A DNA stretch of 64,000 bases, taken from Desulfomonile tiedjei DSM 6799. GTDB taxonomy: Bacteria > Desulfobacterota > Desulfomonilia > Desulfomonilales > Desulfomonilaceae. The position numbers and the translations under genes are program-made. The notes beneath the pieces are model-generated. The model ran no database searches. It saw only the letters and a program-made list of their open reading frames with translations, and was not told the origin of the DNA. This document shows, one piece after another, positions 9,622-18,344 of the stretch. The stretch's first letter is position 1; every line of letters starts with the position of its first letter. The DNA lies in the NCBI RefSeq assembly GCF_000266945.1, contig NC_018025.1, positions 2,046,001-2,110,000 of the forward strand, in the 5' to 3' direction.

Positions 9622-10874
9622 CAAGCCTCACAGATCCTGCCCCACATAGCATGCGACGATGGGCCATCTTTGTGGTCGGCAGCATAAATTTCGTGATATC
9701 CATGTTCTACCGGGTATCCACTGCGGTAATTAGCCCCTCTCTCGTGCACGACCTGGGCTTTACGAGCAGCCAGCTCAGCGATCTTTCCGCAGTATTCTTC
9801 TATGCATTTGCATTCAGTCAGCTTCCCATGGGAGTGGCACTCGATCGATACGGAACCAGAAGAACACTATTGGTTCTATCAACTTTCGGAGTAACCGGGG
9901 CGATTCTCTTTTCTGTCGGCGAGACTCCCAATCATCTGATCGTTGCACGCACGTTGCTGGGCATCGGGGTAAGTGGCAACCTCATGGTGCTGCTGACGCT
10001 CTTCGCTGCGTGGTTTCCCGTGAATCGATTTGGTTTTCTTACGGGTCTGGTGGTATCCATAGGGGTTCTGGGTAATCTTCTCGCAGCGACTCCTCTTGCC
10101 CTGATGAATCATTGGATCGGGTGGAGATCCAGCTTCCTGGTATTCGCACTGCTGAATGCCGCAGTAGTTGTCATATTTCTCCTGATAGCCCGAGAAAGAC
10201 CTCCCGGCAGTGCTCCAAAAACGGTCAGATCCGGCGAAATGGAAAACGGGCTTTACAGCCTGTTTCGTTCTTACGGTTACTGGGCCATCAGTCTGTGCAG
10301 CTTTGTGCGGTACGGGTATTTTGCCGCTCTACAAGGTTTGTGGATTGCCCCTTTTCTCATCTACGGTCTCGGGCTTACTGAAATTGCCGCTGGAAACGCA
10401 CTGTTTGTCATGGGACTGGGTTATATGATCGCTCTTCCGTTAGGAGGGTCTTTGAGCGATCTGGTGCTTCGCTCCCGACGGCAAGTCGTGATACTCTCTA
10501 TGTCTCTCATGTGTCTTCTTACCTTTTCAATAGTCTTGTGGACGAAACCCGTTCCGATGTGGCTGGTCATGACGACCATGTTTGGGCTGGGTTTTTGCTC
10601 TGCTCCGGGAAATATCGCGTATGCTCACATGAAAGAACTGCTTCCGCCCGACATGGTTGCTCGTGCTCTGACAGCAGTCAATCTTTTTACAGTCCTGGGG
10701 GCAGGGGTGATCACTCACATTCTTGGTATCGCGGTGGGACCGGAACCGGCAAAATTGACGTGTCCCGAGGACTTCAGAGCGCTTTGGCTCATTGGCGGAT
10801 TCAGCATAGCCCTAGTCGTCGCAGTGTATTATCCTGTTCAGGACAGCAACGTTTTGAAGCAAAAGAGAAGCTGA
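9618..10874 (+). CDS. MFS transporter
   Basis: A 418-residue major facilitator superfamily permease with about 12 predicted membrane segments. The loop 2-3 signature appears as GVALDRYGTRRTL, and a repeat of it follows segment 8 as GGSLSDLVLRSRRQ. The N-terminus (FRVSTAVISPSLVHDLGF-like) resembles sugar-phosphate/organic-anion MFS members, but the substrate cannot be assigned. It begins within the stop codon of the upstream metallo-hydrolase gene (4-bp overlap), so the hydrolase may process the transported compound. Confidence 0.88.
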   Translation: MTSLTDPAPHSMRRWAIFVVGSINFVISMFYRVSTAVISPSLVHDLGFTSSQLSDLSAVFFYAFAFSQLPMGVALDRYGTRRTLLVLSTFGVTGAILFSVGETPNHLIVARTLLGIGVSGNLMVLLTLFAAWFPVNRFGFLTGLVVSIGVLGNLLAATPLALMNHWIGWRSSFLVFALLNAAVVVIFLLIARERPPGSAPKTVRSGEMENGLYSLFRSYGYWAISLCSFVRYGYFAALQGLWIAPFLIYGLGLTEIAAGNALFVMGLGYMIALPLGGSLSDLVLRSRRQVVILSMSLMCLLTFSIVLWTKPVPMWLVMTTMFGLGFCSAPGNIAYAHMKELLPPDMVARALTAVNLFTVLGAGVITHILGIAVGPEPAKLTCPEDFRALWLIGGFSIALVVAVYYPVQDSNVLKQKRS

Positions 10875-11083
10875 ATCGGGAACACACCTGGTCTATTACC
10901 ACAAGCCACTCCCGCGGTTCGGCCGGAAATTGACATGTGCCTGAAGGCTTGGTAAGCTCCTAGAGAGGCGAATCGTTGAAGAAATTACTCGGTCATAAGT
11001 CAACGAGAGAAGACAGCCAACGGGTCGTCATGGACGAGCCGATTTGCCGAGATTGGCGTCCGAATGTGCTCGATATTTTCATA

Positions 11084-11170
11084 TCAATTTGCTTTCAAAG
11101 TTGGACGAAAATCCCCTCTCACCCCCCTTTATAAAGGGGGGAATGGGGGGATTTTGAATGCAAAGTGTTA
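11084..11170. repeat. Palindromic repeat family P, copy 1
   Basis: A perfect 20-bp palindrome CCCCCCTTTATAAAGGGGGG (11122-11141) sits inside a longer inverted repeat whose ends are AAAATCCCC and GGGGATTTT. The same unit, inverted and with matching outer flanks (CAATTTGCTTTCAAAGTT), lies at 49850-49945. It lies 40 bp before tatA and may form a strong cruciform or RNA hairpin. Confidence 0.7.
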
Positions 11171-11211
11171 TGAACCCTTCACGCACACCTATCTGAAAGC
11201 GAGATCGTGAA

Positions 11212-11442
11212 ATGCTTGGTATGCAAGAACTTGTAATAATATTGCTCATTGTGGTTCTTATCTTTGGAGCAAAAAGAATTCCCGAAATCATGAGTGGACT
11301 CGGAAAAGGAATCCGATCTTTTAAGAAAAACATGGAGGAAGATGACACACAGATCGCTCCCACAACTCCTCCTCCGCAACTGGATTCCACCACTGCAAAG
11401 GGGGAATCCGGTACTGCAAAAGACAAAATCGAACCGAAATAG
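11212..11442 (+). CDS. tatA: Sec-independent protein translocase TatA/TatE family
   Basis: A 76-residue protein with the TatA architecture: a short N-terminus with MQEL, one membrane helix ([19 protein letters not shown]), the amphipathic helix [13 protein letters not shown] and an acidic/polar tail. TatA oligomers form the pore through which folded twin-arginine substrates cross the membrane. The FGA hinge and the LGKGIRxFK block are diagnostic. No tatB or tatC gene is adjacent, so it works with components encoded elsewhere. The start may be ATG 11212 or the ATG three codons later. Confidence 0.9.
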   Translation: MLGMQELVIILLIVVLIFGAKRIPEIMSGLGKGIRSFKKNMEEDDTQIAPTTPPPQLDSTTAKGESGTAKDKIEPK

Positions 11443-11579
11443 TCTGCTGTCTATATTTTCGAGATCATGAGCAAAGAACGTGAATTAATGACAAATGAGT
11501 CGCTCTCGTATTGTTATATGAATTCGTTTGTATCCTTCGGAACCGGGATCGTAAAATTGCGAATAGGCATATATATCAG

Positions 11580-14144
11580 ATGAAATTAGTAATTCTTCTA
11601 TTGCGCAGCATTGCCGGATTGTCACTGAAGTATCCGCGGTCGGTAATTGCGATTTTCTTCCTGATTTCCGTAGCAGGTTTTGCCACCATACCATTCATCG
11701 TACAGAGCACGAATCTCCTCGCGGGAGTGGGAGAATCGAATCCTATCATTAATCTTACCCGGGAGAACACTGAATTTTTCGGAGAGCAGGATTCCCTTAT
11801 TGTAGTTCTTCAGTTCCCCGAACCGCCCGGTGACAAGAGACTGCCGTTCATCCGTAGTCTTGGTGAGTCCATTGGGGAAATTCCCGGTGTGAAGCGAGTC
11901 CGATATAGGCTGCTCGACCCTGACGATCAGGCTCAGGTGGAGATGCTGTTCAAACAGTTCCTTCTCGGGATGAGCCCTCGGGAACGCGAAGGCATCCAGA
12001 ATATTCTCAGTCCGGACGGAATCAGCGATGCGGTGAGACGAACTCGCAACCGCCTGTTTCTAACTGAAAATCCTTATATCCAAAGGAAGCTGCTCGAAGA
12101 TCCGCTCGAGCTGGGACAGTTTGTCTCAAAAGCCATGGAGCGTCGCATCGGCGCTATCAGTCTGGGTGATCTTTTTCTCCTCATTTCAAGTCCTGACAGC
12201 ACTATGTATCTCATTCAGGTAACACCTGAATTCCCAAGCTCGGATGTGGTAAAGGCAAAAGAACTGGTGGAGAGCTTCAACAGGTTTATGCCAAAGAAAC
12301 TTGCCGAGCTCTCGAAGTCGTCCCCAGTTATAGACCGGCCTGAGGATTTGCGCTGGTACTTGACGGGAAAAACCGCTTTTCAGTATGAGTCGGATGTCAT
12401 TTTCGACAAAGAAACATCCACTCTGCTCCTGGTTTCATTCGCATTGGTCGCTAGTATTTTTCTCTCGATTTACCGGAGCATTGTATCTTCCTTTATTCTG
12501 ATGATCCCTCTTCTGGCCGGAATTGGACCGAATTACGGCATGTTGTTTCTTGCCTACTCCGAAGTGAATCCTGTCGTCATGGGAGCCACAGGGGTTTTGT
12601 TGGGACTGGGAGCGGAATACGGGGTACATCTCTGGGGACGTTTCCGAGAGGAATACGAAGTAAGCGGATTATTCGAACAGTCGATTTTTACTGCATACGA
12701 GCAAACCGGACCTCCGGTTATGTTAGGAGCCGTGACAGGCATTATCGCGTTCCTGTGTCTCTGTTTCTCAAAACAACCTGCGTTGGTCCAGTTCGGTTTT
12801 TTCGGTGCAGCCGGTCTGGCTTTGACTATGCTGTCCACTTTTTTCCTTGTACCTGCACTGGCAAAGCTCCTTTCAGGATTCAAGAGAGACTTGTTTCCCA
12901 GGCTGCAGGTTTCGTTTGGAATCCTTGCCCGGATGTTCGATCGCAGGTCGGCCGCCATTATCGTCATATCGTTTGTTGTTGTGGGGTGCAGCGTCTTTTT
13001 TGCGGCTCGGGTCAGCTATGAAAAAGACCTGTTCAAGGTGTTTCTCGCTCGAGACATGGAATCCATGGCAGTGTCCCAGAAGATTTCCGGTAAATTTCAC
13101 TCGAATTTTTCTCAACCTACGCTCTTGAGCTTCGACGTAGACGATTTCCAGGAAGGACTGTTCATCCAACGCAGTATTGATGAAAAGATTCAAGGCCTTA
13201 TGAGCAAACATCATGAGATAGCCTCGTTTGACTCCATATCCTACCTGATGGCACCTGATAAAATTCGAGATGCAAATATAGCTGCGCTTTCTCAGGTCGT
13301 TGACTCTTGGCCAAAACTCAAAAGCGTCTTTAGCCATCGTCTTCAGGTCTCGGATTTCTCGGATTCTGCGGAAAAGCTGGCCGAGAATTCCTTTGATACG
13401 ATCGGCTCGCTGATTGCGGATCTCAAATCCGAGTCATCCCGGGACCGTGCAGATACAATCGCATTGGAACGTTCGTGGTACACGGCAAAGATTAGGGGCA
13501 AAACACGTTTTTTGACGCAGATCAGATACGCTGACACCATAACGGATTCCGCTGCATTGAAAGCTGCCGACGCGAGACTCCTGCAGGCTCTTTCCGATCT
13601 CCCGGTTCATGTACAGCTTTCGGGAACGCGGCAAACGATGGAAGCAGTGCTCTCGAGCCTCGTGAGTGAGTTGTTGCGGCTCGGATCCTACGCTTTTGTT
13701 TCGCTGATCCTCGTGTTCTATCTTGTTTTTCCCAATCCGCTCGGGGTAGGGCTTTGCCTGGTGCCCATGATAGGCTCCTTCTCCATCACTCTTGGGGTCA
13801 TGGGATTATTGGGCCTGGGGCTGCCGTTTTCGATTGTCTGCGTTGCTCCTCTCGTATTCGGATTCAGCATTCACAATGGAATACACGTCGTAATGGGCAG
13901 TCTTCACGAAAAGGGCAGCACAGTGGCCACAACCATGAAGAGAGTAACCCCTCGCGCCGTGCTCACATCTTTGACTATCATGGCCGGTTTCGTGGCGATG
14001 ATTACGTCAGAGCATTACTCCATGGAATTTCTGGGCTGGGCGATGGTGGTGGGCATGCTTTCTGCGGTGCCTCTTACTCTCGTAACATTGCCGGCCCTGT
14101 TGAAAGTAATCTTACAGCGATTCTCACCTCAGAAAGCCGCTTAA
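11580..14144 (+). CDS. RND superfamily (MMPL-type) exporter
   Basis: An 854-residue inner-membrane protein with the duplicated RND layout: one N-terminal helix (residues 10-35), a large periplasmic loop, five helices around 280-430 with GVLLGLGAEYGVHLWGRF, then a second helix, a second loop and a final helix bundle with FGFSIHNGIHVV. This is the MMPL/hopanoid-transporter (HpnN-like) class, which exports lipids or sterol-like molecules using the proton gradient. The cargo is unknown and no hopanoid genes adjoin. ATG 11580 is preferred because membrane homology begins at MKLVILLLRS; the frame is open to 11511. Confidence 0.85.
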   Translation: MKLVILLLRSIAGLSLKYPRSVIAIFFLISVAGFATIPFIVQSTNLLAGVGESNPIINLTRENTEFFGEQDSLIVVLQFPEPPGDKRLPFIRSLGESIGEIPGVKRVRYRLLDPDDQAQVEMLFKQFLLGMSPREREGIQNILSPDGISDAVRRTRNRLFLTENPYIQRKLLEDPLELGQFVSKAMERRIGAISLGDLFLLISSPDSTMYLIQVTPEFPSSDVVKAKELVESFNRFMPKKLAELSKSSPVIDRPEDLRWYLTGKTAFQYESDVIFDKETSTLLLVSFALVASIFLSIYRSIVSSFILMIPLLAGIGPNYGMLFLAYSEVNPVVMGATGVLLGLGAEYGVHLWGRFREEYEVSGLFEQSIFTAYEQTGPPVMLGAVTGIIAFLCLCFSKQPALVQFGFFGAAGLALTMLSTFFLVPALAKLLSGFKRDLFPRLQVSFGILARMFDRRSAAIIVISFVVVGCSVFFAARVSYEKDLFKVFLARDMESMAVSQKISGKFHSNFSQPTLLSFDVDDFQEGLFIQRSIDEKIQGLMSKHHEIASFDSISYLMAPDKIRDANIAALSQVVDSWPKLKSVFSHRLQVSDFSDSAEKLAENSFDTIGSLIADLKSESSRDRADTIALERSWYTAKIRGKTRFLTQIRYADTITDSAALKAADARLLQALSDLPVHVQLSGTRQTMEAVLSSLVSELLRLGSYAFVSLILVFYLVFPNPLGVGLCLVPMIGSFSITLGVMGLLGLGLPFSIVCVAPLVFGFSIHNGIHVVMGSLHEKGSTVATTMKRVTPRAVLTSLTIMAGFVAMITSEHYSMEFLGWAMVVGMLSAVPLTLVTLPALLKVILQRFSPQKAA

Positions 14145-14230
14145 CCGGCATCATATTTCCACAGGTTGCTGTCGCTTCCATTGTCGACTGAGGATTCTCT
14201 CATCACAATGCGTATGCCAGCGAAATGGAG

Positions 14231-14680
14231 CGATTGCCAAAAATCTTGCCGTTGATCCGACACTCCAATACAAGATATTGATGGGGACCGGCGTCCCGCG
14301 TCCCGAAACTGTCTCAAAATTCTCGAATCCACAAGAATCGTGCCACGATCTGGGTTATAGCTGTTATCGAAAGTCTTGACGGAATCCAATGCCTGCAATG
14401 GGAAGAATCAGTAGCGCCGGCGTCCCTGCCGGCGATAACTTATTGCTTTGTTTGGTGAATTGTTCGCCGGCACGGAGGCCGGCGCTACCAATTGCTGGGA
14501 ACTGCTCTTCACAATCCGTGATTACTTTCGAGAATCGGTATAAATTTCGATTTTTGAGACAGTCTGTCCTCGTCGGTCCATTCTGTTGATATCATTCATC
14601 ATATTGAAGAAGTGCCGGCACGGAGGCTGGCATCCACCAATATTGCTAATCTTCAATCGAACAGTCAACGGCCATAGCAT
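14231..14680. repeat. Composite repeat: A containing B containing C
   Basis: Family A sequence (about 14231-14304 and 14566-14680) is interrupted by family B (14305-14565, ends GAAACTGTCTC and GAGACAGTCT). B is itself interrupted by a complete 179-bp family C element at 14360-14538 flanked by TATA direct repeats (14356-14359 and 14539-14542). Confidence 0.75.
14360..14538. mobile_element. Family C MITE, intact 179-bp copy
   Basis: Inverted ends share TCGAAAGT and ACGG (left GCTGTTATCGAAAGTCTTG, right end reverse-complemented CCGATTCTCGAAAGTAATC). It is flanked by TATA on both sides and has no coding capacity. A second copy, interrupted by the IS4 element, spans 25989-27692 and also has TATA flanks, but in a different part of a B repeat. 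Two independent insertions with the same-size duplication show a real transposable unit. Confidence 0.75.
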
Positions 14681-14717
14681 CCCGAAACAAATCCTCGCAA
14701 TCGGCATCCCAGTTGTT

Positions 14718-14786
14718 GGAAGCAATACCAAACTCAAGTACTATCGGCTCATTGAGCGGATAGTACTTGAGTTTGGTATTGCTTCC
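14718..14786. repeat. Long perfect hairpin (28-bp arms)
   Basis: The arms 14718-14745 and 14759-14786 are perfect inverted copies (left arm begins GGAAGCAATACCAAACTC). They are separated by 13 nt that themselves contain GCTC-ATT-GAGC, so the stem is about 32 bp with one mismatch. No U-run follows, so it is not a classical terminator. It lies just upstream of the selenoprotein msrA promoter region. Confidence 0.85.
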
Positions 14787-14818
14787 CGAGTCACCACTGT
14801 CTAACGTATAGGATAAAG

Positions 14819-14844
14819 TATAATCTCAACTAGTTATAAGGAAA
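14819..14844 (+). promoter_or_regulatory. -10 box and ribosome site of msrA(Sec)
   Basis: A perfect TATAAT at 14819-14824 has only a weak -35 (around 14796). AAGGAAA at 14838-14844 sits 4 nt before ATG 14849 and fixes the start of the UGA-containing msrA frame. Confidence 0.45.
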
Positions 14845-14848
14845 TACG

Positions 14849-15544
14849 ATGTCTTTTGCAGATCAAAGCGCATTAACGGATCGGACAGTGCAGCCTGTTG
14901 GAACACCTGTGCAGCAAAGCATAGAAACCGCCACCTTTGCCTTAGGCTGATTCTGGGGTCCTGACTCCCGGTTCGGGAGCATCAAAGGTGTCATTCGTAC
15001 TCGTGTAGGCTATACGGGCGGGACAAAACCCAGTCCCACATATCACAGTCTCGGCGATCACACGGAATCTCTACAAATCGATTACGATCCCAAAGAAATT
15101 TCGTATGAAGACATCCTGAATGTCTTCTGGAGAAGCCACGATCCCACTCAACGGGCGTGGTCGAGACAGTACAAGGCAGCCGTGTTTTATCATAATGCAC
15201 AGCAGAAAGCTTTAGCCGAGAAGACCCGAGATCGCGAAGCATCTCAAAGAAACGGTCAGATAGTGACGGAGATTCTTCCTGCAACGGCTTTTTATAACGC
15301 AGAACCGTATCATCAGAAGTTCAGACTCCAGCAGAATAGGGAATTGATGCTTAGAATTCTTGAGGTGTATCCATCATTCGAAGATTTTGTCGATTCAACT
15401 GCGGCCGCACGGTTAAATGCATACCTCGACGGCTACGGTACGGCGGAATTTCTTCGAGAAGAGCTGGAAAAAGCGGGGCTGTCTTCTGAAACAATAGACG
15501 AATTCATGACATATGTGGAGCCCAGGAAAAAGTTCCAGAAATGA
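14849..15544 (+). CDS. msrA: Peptide methionine sulfoxide reductase MsrA, selenocysteine-containing
   Basis: A single frame of 231 residues from ATG 14849 to TGA 15542-15544 contains one internal UGA at 14948-14950 (codon 34). It sits exactly at the catalytic cysteine of MsrA: the family motif GCFWG reads G-U-FWGPD. Everything after it is MsrA-like: [63 protein letters not shown]-like hairpin follows (listed separately). No cysteine is encoded anywhere in the protein, so it would be a one-selenol enzyme without a resolving Cys, as known in some Sec-MsrA proteins. MsrA reduces methionine-S-sulfoxide. There is no signal peptide, so it is cytosolic. A nonsense mutation is the alternative, but retention of the whole frame argues against it. 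Confidence 0.88.
14965..14979 (+). promoter_or_regulatory. SECIS-like hairpin of msrA
   Basis: CTCCCG-GTT-CGGGAG: a perfect 6-bp stem with loop GUU, starting at nucleotide 18 counted from the U of UGA 14948. The GU in the loop falls at +24/+25, close to the GU at +23/+24 of the E. coli fdhF SECIS bound by SelB. Confidence 0.75.
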
Positions 15545-15557
15545 GGTTTTTTGCCAC

Positions 15558-16628
15558 ATGAAACCAATACTGATGTTTTTGAGCATATTCATATTATTGG
15601 CAGCCGTACAGAGCGTTCAGGCCAAGAATGAAACAGCAATATTCGCGGGGGGATGTTTCTGGTGCATGGAACCGCCTTTTGAGAAGCTCAATGGTGTAGT
15701 GGACGTTACATCAGGGTACACGGGCGGAAAGGGTGCAAATCCGACGTACGAAGATTATGCGAGAAAAGGATACATCGAAGCGGTTCAGGTCACGTACGAT
15801 CCTTCAATTGTGCCTTACGGTCGACTTCTCGATGTTTTTTGGCGGCAAATAGATCCCACCGATGCCGGCGGACAGTTTGTCGATCGCGGAGCCGAATACC
15901 GTTCCGCAATCTTCTATCATGACGAACAGCAGAAGAAACTGGCGGAAGAATCCAAAAAAGCTCTGGCCGAATCCGGCAGGTTCGACAAGCCTATTGTTAC
16001 CGAAATTCTTCCGGAAAAGCCCTTCTTCAAGGCAGAAGCATATCATCAGGATTACTACAAGAAGAATCCTATTCGGTACTCGTACTATCGATTCAGATCC
16101 GGAAGGGATCAATATTTGGCTAAGGTCTGGGACCAGGACAAGGACGGAACAGAAATGAAGCAGACTGCTTTGGAATTCAAAAAACCAAACAAAGACGATC
16201 TGAAGAATAAGCTGACTCCGCTGCAGTACAAAGTCACTCAGGAAGAGGGCACTGAACCGGCTTTCCGGAACGAATACTGGGATAATAAGAAACCGGGAAT
16301 TTACGTGGACATCGTATCCGGCGAGCCTCTCTTCAGTTCTCTGGATAAATACGATTCGGGTACAGGATGGCCGAGTTTCACGAAACCCCTGGAACCCGAC
16401 AATATTGTGGAAAAAGAGGACAGAAGCTTTTTCACGACACGAACGGAAGTCCGGAGCAAACATGGGGATTCTCATCTGGGGCATGTTTTCACTGACGGCC
16501 CGAAACCAACCGGTCTCAGATATTGTATGAACTCTGCTGCGCTCCGTTTCGTGCCCAAAGATGACCTTGAAAAAGAAGGCTATGGTAAATACAAGATCAT
16601 TTTTGAAAATGTGAAAGTTGAGATGTGA
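15558..16628 (+). CDS. msrAB: Exported bifunctional methionine sulfoxide reductase MsrA-MsrB
   Basis: A 356-residue protein with a signal peptide ([22 protein letters not shown]), then MsrA (residues about 25-190; catalytic Cys in GGCFWC, then YTGG and [18 protein letters not shown]). A linker leads to MsrB (about 215-350), with [27 protein letters not shown] and the catalytic Cys in [12 protein letters not shown]. It repairs both S- and R-methionine sulfoxides in the periplasm or at the membrane. The zinc CxxC pairs of some MsrB proteins are absent. It starts 13 nt after the Sec-MsrA gene, so the two form an operon with a cytosolic and an exported arm. ATG 15558 begins the signal peptide. 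Confidence 0.93.
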   Translation: MKPILMFLSIFILLAAVQSVQAKNETAIFAGGCFWCMEPPFEKLNGVVDVTSGYTGGKGANPTYEDYARKGYIEAVQVTYDPSIVPYGRLLDVFWRQIDPTDAGGQFVDRGAEYRSAIFYHDEQQKKLAEESKKALAESGRFDKPIVTEILPEKPFFKAEAYHQDYYKKNPIRYSYYRFRSGRDQYLAKVWDQDKDGTEMKQTALEFKKPNKDDLKNKLTPLQYKVTQEEGTEPAFRNEYWDNKKPGIYVDIVSGEPLFSSLDKYDSGTGWPSFTKPLEPDNIVEKEDRSFFTTRTEVRSKHGDSHLGHVFTDGPKPTGLRYCMNSAALRFVPKDDLEKEGYGKYKIIFENVKVEM

Positions 16629-16713
16629 TACCATTTCGCAGTTATGTACGTAAGATAAGGAAGGCTGGAGTGTCCTGAGCGTAGTGATTAGACGGCTTTG
16701 CGTCGTCCGGAAC
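16627..16713 (+). repeat. Family F repeat, copy 2
   Basis: It starts at the msrAB stop codon with GATACCATTT and ends GGCTTTGCGTCGTCCGGA, as does 2246-2330. Most differences are single-base changes. Confidence 0.6.
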
Positions 16714-16914
16714 GAAGGATACCTCCGCCTCCCAGATTATGAAAAGAAAAGCGAATCGGTAGGAATACAACGATATGAGGAATACGGTCCTCTGCCTTGC
16801 GAAATTACACCTTGCTCGCAATCACAAGAGGCCGTTTCCTCTATTCAGTGCGAATTGTGGATCTGTCCGGCTGCATGAAAGCTATCCGCAACCTGTTAAC
16901 GGCAAGATTATCTC

Positions 16915-17098
16915 AACCGACATAATTTCTGACCTTGGAACGCCTTACCCTTTATAAGAAACGGTAGGGTCCGGCGTCCCTGCCGGACCGAACTGATTGA
17001 TTTGTCTTGGAAAATGTGCCGGCATGGAGGCCAGTACCCACCAATTTTCGAGAAGCGCTTTTCGCAATCGGACAAAAATTCTGACATTTGCCATATTT
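16915..17098. repeat. Family A variant repeat (A')
   Basis: Contains GGTCCGGCGTCCCTGCCGGACC and a GTGCCGGCATGGAGGC block, with ends ATAATTTCTGACC and ATTCTGACATTTGCC. The same variant occurs at 23333-23510. No gene was seen in 16714-16914. Confidence 0.65.
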
Positions 17099-17105
17099 CA
17101 ACCGA

Positions 17106-18011
17106 TCATAACAAGAGAGATCTCAATGCTTCTTCAATCGTCGGATAATCAAATTTGAAACCGCTGTCGAGAAGCTTCTTCGGGATGACTCGCTGTCCGG
17201 TCAGGACGAATTCCGCAAACTCTCCGAGGACCAGCCTCATCATAAAACCGGGAGCCGGCATAAATGAAGGTCTGCCCAGCACTTTCCCTATGGTGTCTGC
17301 TAACTCGGCATTTCTGACCGGAAACGGGGACGTGCAGTTCACAGGTCCGGTCAGGTTATCGTTTTCAGCGGCGAAAAGGAGGGCTCGACAAAGATCTTCG
17401 ATATGGATCCACGAAAACCATTGGCGACCGCTTCCCAAGGGACCTCCGGCAAAAAAGCGGAAAGGTCGCACCATTTGATTCAGTGCGCCGCCTTCTCGGC
17501 CAAGAACGACTCCGAAGCGCGTTCGGACTACTCGCACCCCTTTATCTTCTGCTCTCGTAGCTTCCGATTCCCAGTCGCGGGCAAGATTTGCAAAAAAATC
17601 GGTCCCCGCTGGAGAGGATTCGTCTAATTGCTGGTCTTCGGTCATTCCGTAGTATCCGACTCCTGAAGCGCTGATAAGGACGACTCGTCCTCCTGTTTCG
17701 GAAGCTATTGCATCAACGAGGTTCCTGGTGGTCTTTACGCGGCTATCCCGAATAAGGCGCTTGTAGTCTTCATCCCATCTCCTAAATGTCGTTGCACCCG
17801 CCAGATTGACGAGTACGTCGTGGCCTGCCACTTCCCTCTGCCAATCCCCCGGCTTTGAGCCATCTGCAGCAATCATCTCAACGTTCTTTGGAAGATCGGC
17901 CCGGGCTTTGGGGGTACGAGCCAGAACTGTCACGTTATATCCCCTCGCTGTCAGAAACGTGCTCAGGTAAGTGCCAATAAACCCGGTCCCTCCTGTGATG
18001 AAAGCTCTCAT
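17106..18011 (-). CDS. TIGR01777 family epimerase (YfcH-like SDR)
   Basis: A 301-residue extended short-chain dehydrogenase/epimerase. The N-terminal NAD(P) motif GGTGFIGTYL is followed by ADGSKPGDW and the VNLAGATTFRRWDEDYKR signature of the TIGR01777/YfcH family. The active-site region reads SASGVGYYG, and the C-terminal DUF1731 segment FMPAPGFMMRLVLGEFAEFVLTGQRVIPKKLL is intact. The physiological substrate of this family is not established; links to cell division or nucleotide sugars have been proposed. It is a single gene, transcribed convergently with msrAB. Confidence 0.9.
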   Translation of the reverse strand: MRAFITGGTGFIGTYLSTFLTARGYNVTVLARTPKARADLPKNVEMIAADGSKPGDWQREVAGHDVLVNLAGATTFRRWDEDYKRLIRDSRVKTTRNLVDAIASETGGRVVLISASGVGYYGMTEDQQLDESSPAGTDFFANLARDWESEATRAEDKGVRVVRTRFGVVLGREGGALNQMVRPFRFFAGGPLGSGRQWFSWIHIEDLCRALLFAAENDNLTGPVNCTSPFPVRNAELADTIGKVLGRPSFMPAPGFMMRLVLGEFAEFVLTGQRVIPKKLLDSGFKFDYPTIEEALRSLLL

Positions 18012-18255
18012 GGCTCAATCCTCCCTGTAAGCATTGCCAGGCGGACTATGAATGGTTTGACGGGATTGCGTCTGTCCATCCTTGGGACTATTAATCTTTA
18101 GAATAGTTCTTCCATTGCTCACATACCATAAGTCTAAGCCGGATTGCTCCGGCAGCCATCGCACCTTGAAATTTCGTCACCACATGAGGATTCACTTAAG
18201 TGCGGCATTCGATGAATGACCCGAAGGGGCAACCCAGTAGTAGCCGTGGGTGTCA

Positions 18256-18333
18256 GAAACTGTCTCAAAAGTCGAAATTTATCCTAGATCGTGGCACGAT
18301 TTGTTACGTATTCGAGACTTTTGAGACAGTCTC
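18256..18333. mobile_element. Family B MITE, minimal intact copy
   Basis: 78 bp bounded by GAAACTGTCTCAAAAGTC and GACTTTTGAGACAGTCTC, with the internal palindrome-like GATCGTGGCACGATT. The flanking direct repeat GTCA (18252-18255 and 18334-18337) is a 4-bp target duplication. Removing the element rejoins a family G repeat. Confidence 0.8.
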
Positions 18334-18344
18334 GTCAACCCACG

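Noticed and set aside
14948-15182. msrA seen as a pseudogene with a nonsense mutation
   Set aside because: The only stop is UGA at the catalytic Cys codon. The frame is otherwise intact on both sides and a SECIS-like hairpin follows at the right distance, so selenocysteine is the better reading.
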